Notes under the pieces: generated by a model
What the model was told of the DNA's origin: nothing
Databases searched by the model: none
What the model saw: the letters and a program-made list of their open reading frames with translations, nothing else
In this document: positions 6,409 to 10,116 of the stretch, one piece after another
Numbering within the stretch: position 1 is the first letter of the stretch
Layout of the letters: every line of letters starts with the position of its first letter
Assembly (NCBI GenBank): GCA_027604665.1
Contig: JADGIZ010000683.1
Span: 1-10,116, forward strand
DNA: 10,116 nucleotides
Direction: 5' to 3'
Origin: Polyrhizophydium stewartii
Taxonomy: Eukaryota; Chytridiomycota; Chytridiomycetes; Rhizophydiales
Program-made: the position numbers and the translations under genes

Positions 6409-9400
6409 ATGAGCGACGACGACCGCGAAAGCGCGGCGCTCGTGCTCGCGTCGCTCGGCGGGCTCAAGCCAGACGGGGGCATGCTCGCGGCGCTGGCTGC
6501 AACCGTCGCGCCGCCCGCGCCCGCGCAGTACCAGCTGCCGTCCTTCTCGGCGCTGTCTGTGTTCCCGGCGCACGCTGCGCTCCAGCCGGCGCCCCCGCAG
6601 CACCTGCCTGTCCCCGGCGCACCGAGGTTGGACCGCCGCCTGTTGACGTGCCTGCGGATGCCTGCCGCGCCGGCCCAGACGGCCCGCATCCGCGCATGCC
6701 GCTGCGCGCGCTCGACGCTTGCCCGGTGGGCGCGGCGATGCGCAGGCGTCTCCGCATCCGCCTCGGCGCCATGCCGCACGCCCGCAAGTCGCGCTGACAC
6801 CCACTGGCCGCCTGATGCTGATCAAAGCTCGAGCACTCGCCTTGACTCGGACGTCGCCGATGCCACTGACGACGCGGCCGCGGCTGCCGCCGAGTGCGGC
6901 CCAGATGCAGACCACGACGCCGACGCGCACAGCGAGGTAACCTCGGGCCCGCTGCGCCAGGACGACTTGCCGCGCAGCGACGTGCCGCGCAGCGACGTGC
7001 CGCTGCCGCCGGTGCCGCCGCCGGTGCTGCCGCCGCCTGCGCTCGCGCCTGTCCTTGCAGTCGAGGACGACGACCAAGACAACGACGACGGCGACGACGA
7101 CGGCCCAGGCGGACAAGGACTCGCGGACCACAGGGCTCCAGACGCACGCGGCATCCACGCAGCCAAGTTGCTCGCCGCCCGCCGCAACTCAATCACCGCC
7201 GCGGCTGCTGGCGACCAAGGCGGCGCGCCAGAGAGCCAACTCGACGACAAGCCCGCAGCTGGCGCGACCCAGGCCACGAGCAATGGCAGCCTCGCCTCCG
7301 CCGCAACGCCCGAGCGCCTGGCAGAGCTTGCTGACGTGCTTCCTGCCATTCTCCCAATCGGCGACGCACCTACTACCACACCTGCGCCGCCTACAGGCGC
7401 TCTCCCGAGCGACGACGCTGCGTCCAGATCCGAGGCGGCCGCAACGCCCAAAGCGCCTCCGGACACCGCCGACTCTGCCATTCAAGTCAAGTCAGAGGCC
7501 GAAGCACACGACCCTGTCGCGGACATTGCACCTCGCCTATCGACCGAGCGCGCGACTCGCCGTCTGTCGCGGGCGCTTGCGCCGTCCGAGCACACCGCCC
7601 TCCCTGCCCGCTGGGAGGAGCTGGTGCCGGAGATTACGCGCAACCACCAGCCAAGCGTCTTCTTCCCAATCGACCTCAAGGTCATGCAGGCCAGCATCGT
7701 CCAAAAGGCTCCTAGGCACTTGCAGGAGCTCTTCAAGGTCGACCCTGTCTTGAGCCAGATCCAGTGCTTTTTCCGCATGCCCGTTCCAGCGCTGTTCGCG
7801 GACTCCAAGGACGCTGGCGCGAGGGCGTTTGGCATGCCGATGGAGCTTGCTCTGCGAGCCGCCGTTGGCGCCGATGGCCCGCCGCGCACGGCAATCCACG
7901 ATATCATTGGCTGGCCGGACTCCGCGCACCCCGACCTCGCAGCGAAGCTCACTCATATTCTGGAGCGCGGGCTTGCCGGTGCAACCAACGACTCCGACAG
8001 CGAGGGCGAGAGCAGCCGCGACAGCGAGCTGTCGGGACGAAAGCGCCAGCGCACGTCGAGCCGCGTCTTTGTCGACTCGAGCATTGTTCGGCGTCACGGC
8101 GAGTCCAAGCCCACGTTTGTGTCGGAGGATGTTCTTGCTTCGCTTGGCGAATGGAACTCAGCTTTGGATGCTCATCCGCCTCCGCCCAAGCGGTCGCGCA
8201 AGTCGCAAGTCCGCGAAGCCGAGCCAAGGGACGCCGTGCAGGCCAACCCAGAGCAGACACCGGACATGGTGGCACCGACAGTTCCTGCCAAGCGGCCGAT
8301 AGGACGGCCTCGCAAGCATCCCGTGGCTCGCCCATCCGAGCAAATGTCGCCGCTGCCGCCCACTCCCGTCGCATCGCAGGCCGAGATCGAGGACTCGAAG
8401 GAATTCCGCGCAAGCTCTCGACTCACCAGCCAGATCGCCGCTACATTGGCGCTGGGAATCCGGCGTACGCTTCGAAGCAGCGCAAACGAAGCGCCATCTG
8501 CTGATACCGCACAAGCCGATCTCGGATCGGCCACAGGCCATGCTGGGGGCTCTCCGCCGCCGTCGACGCCCGAGATGTCATTCAGTCTCGAGGTTGAGAA
8601 GGTCGAGTCGCCCAAAGCTGCGCGAGGCGCTCGCGCTCGGCAGTCGCTGCCTAACATGGCGAGCACAGTCGGCGGCGGCCCTAGTGCTCTGGTTGCGCAT
8701 CCCAGCCGAGCGAGCCTCGGCGGGGTCGTGCCAGAGACGTCCGCTGGAAGCGCGGCGCAGCGGCCACGCGTGACTGTAGACACGTTCATGCGAGGCGAGT
8801 CCAAGGCCGAGCGCGAGTTTGCCGAGTACATCCTTGGAGGCGCATACATGCAGCACGGTGGCTCGACAACTTGGGGCAAGGCAGCGGTCCAGGCGTCGAC
8901 GCTCTGGGACGGCCCAGCGGAGCTGCGCGAGCTGTACGACGGCAAGCCCTACTTGCCCGCAGGATTATACTCGCCGGCCGTCAACCAGGCGGTGCTCAAC
9001 CGCAGGCACCGGCCAAAGTCGACGCCTGTGTTCCGGTTTCCGCTGCCGATTCGCCTCGGAGAGATCCTGATCAACGAGCAGAGCGACTTTGAGCTGCCAT
9101 ACGATTACGACAAGTTCATCGATGCTCTCGGCGGCGTTGAGCAGGTGCGGCGGTATGGATGTGGGCGAGGTGCCCCGTGCCGCGTCGATGCGCTGACGCG
9201 TGGGTGTTGCTTGAGTGCAGCTGCGCAGCAAGTACGGCCGCGTGCGCGCGAGCCCGTTTCAGTATATCGAAAGGAGTGCGTGCCGCGGCAGGTATGGAGA
9301 AGCGCATCGGATGGCCTATGCTGATGCGGGTATCTGCAGATATCTGGGTGGACAGGCGGCCGCCGCATGTGCCGATCGACAGCGAGTCGGTGTGCCAATG

Positions 9401-10091
9401 CAGGCCTCCGAAGGACGGATCACCGGCGTGCGGCGACGAATGCATCAACCGCTGCCTGTTTATCGAGTGCCAGGACGGATGCCCCAACAAAGGCGCGTGC
9501 ACGAACCAAGCGATCCGACGCATGCTGGATGTCAAGGAGCTGGAGGTTCGCTTTGTGAGTTGTAATAGTTGTGCCGAGCGACTACATGCGCAGGTTCGCA
9601 CTTTGCTGACGGACGCGAGTGAACTGTTGGCGCGGCAAGACGTCTGGGCGCGGGTTTGGGCTCTACACGCTTGTTCCGATTCCCGCAGGCCGGTTCATCA
9701 TCGAGTACCGCGGCGAGATCATCTCGACGATGACGTGCATCCAGCGGATGAATACCATTTACAAGGGCCAGAGCAACCAGTACTTTCTGGGCTTCGCGAG
9801 CGGCCTTGTTATTGACGGATGCCGCAAGGGCACCGTGGCGCGGTTTGCGAACCACTCGTGTGCGCCAAACTGCCATATCGAGAAGTGGTGAGTTGCCGGC
9901 TGCTGTATGTCGGCGCGGCGGGGATTCCCAGAGCTGACGGGGCTGGGCGGGCAGGTACGTTGAAAAGGATTTTCGGATCGGACTCTTTGCGACCAACGAC
10001 ATTCCGGCCGAATCCGAGTTGACGTACGACTACCGGTTCGACTCGTACGGCGAGATGCAGCCCTGCCTATGCGGTGCCGCGACTTGCCGAG
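6409..10091 (+). CDS. ASH1-like histone H3K36 methyltransferase (AT-hook, AWS, SET, post-SET), 3' end missing
   Basis: Visible exons are 6409-9144, 9221-9275, 9340-9554, 9640-9887 and 9955-10091 (1,130 residues); the gene continues past the window. Residues 1-396 are low complexity, with a Pro-rich run near 200 and an acidic run near 220-232. About 397-522 and 790-930 are ordered but not recognised. Basic clusters (RKRQR near 543, PPKRSRKS near 593) look like nuclear signals, and IGRPRKHP (Gly632) is an AT-hook. AWS zinc cysteines run from C949-C951 to CTNQ (C984). The SET domain starts at Thr1003: GRGFGLY, FIIEYRGE, ARFANHSCAPNC (NHSC 1073-1076), RIGLFA and ELTYDY (Tyr1109, Tyr1111). The post-SET is CLCGAATC. 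AWS plus SET plus post-SET defines the H3K36 methyltransferase group. The AT-hook and the CPxxxxC spacing of AWS favour ASH1/NSD over SET2; bromo, PHD or BAH domains would lie in the lost part. The first ATG has weak context (T at -3); Met25 (6481) is an alternative. Reading frame in 6627-6830 is uncertain. Confidence 0.88.
6968..6997 (+). repeat. Two perfect 15 bp tandem copies encoding PRSDV
   Basis: TGCCGCGCAGCGACG at 6968-6982 is repeated exactly at 6983-6997 and a partial third copy starts at 6998. It encodes PRSDV-PRSDV in the disordered N-terminal part of the methyltransferase and runs into a Pro-rich stretch. It is a likely recent in-frame duplication. Confidence 0.9.
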
Positions 10092-10116
10092 GTGTGTGTG
10101 TGTGTGTGTGTGTGTG
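10092..10116 (+). repeat. GT dinucleotide microsatellite at the window edge
   Basis: Twelve GT units plus a G run to the last base, directly after the Arg codon of the post-SET motif (CRG). The first GT can serve as the donor of the next intron (phase 1), so the microsatellite is probably intronic. The window ends within the repeat, so its length is unknown and this may be a contig break. Confidence 0.9.

Noticed and set aside
5998..7158. 386-codon open frame on the minus strand (and others at 6464-7192 and 6822-7481)
   Set aside because: Antisense to the lyase and methyltransferase; composition (Arg, Ala, Gly runs) reflects GC-rich shadow frames.
1..10116. Mobile elements, tRNA or rRNA genes, CRISPR arrays, phage or plasmid functions
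   Set aside because: I saw no transposase or reverse transcriptase motifs, no terminal repeats, no tRNA-like cloverleaf and no spaced direct repeats; nearly every base is accounted for by four genes.

Overview
This is a eukaryotic, strongly GC-rich and gene-dense stretch, most likely from a fungus. Four protein genes fill it, and I can place 15 short spliceosomal introns inside them. Nothing in it looks prokaryotic: there are no operon-style ribosome binding sites and there is clear intron/exon structure. The cytochrome b5-acyl-CoA dehydrogenase fusion ending in a peroxisomal tripeptide is a fungal type of protein. A DNA polymerase iota and a selenocysteine lyase-like enzyme, both absent from the classical yeasts, point (by inference) towards an early-diverging lineage such as the chytrid or blastoclad groups rather than an ascomycete. 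I cannot name the species.

Layout: 18-2339 (+) cytochrome b5/acyl-CoA dehydrogenase, six exons; 2340-2375 a 36 bp convergent gap with a perfect inverted repeat; 2376-4772 (-) DNA polymerase iota, three exons; 4773-4807 a 35 bp divergent gap between two start codons; 4808-6337 (+) selenocysteine lyase/cysteine desulfurase-like PLP enzyme, five exons, one of whose introns is GC-AG; 6338-6408 a 71 bp spacer; 6409 to the end (+) a large ASH1/NSD/SET2-class histone H3K36 methyltransferase with an AT-hook, AWS, SET and post-SET modules. The last gene is cut off where the window runs into a GT microsatellite, which looks like a contig end.

The gene models rest on family alignment recalled from memory, on reading-frame bookkeeping (every complete model sums to a multiple of three), and on a consistent intron grammar. 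Donors are mostly GTG-type, intron length is 58-101 bp (one of 461 bp), and a CTGAC/CTAAC-like branch site usually lies 13-31 nt before the acceptor.

The four genes do not form one pathway: peroxisomal fatty acid oxidation, translesion DNA synthesis, selenium/sulfur mobilisation and chromatin marking. What links them is compaction. Neighbouring transcripts almost certainly overlap at the 2340-2375 and 4773-4807 junctions. I found no tRNA, rRNA, mobile element, CRISPR array or obvious new multi-gene system; the most interesting items are at the level of gene structure and domain architecture.
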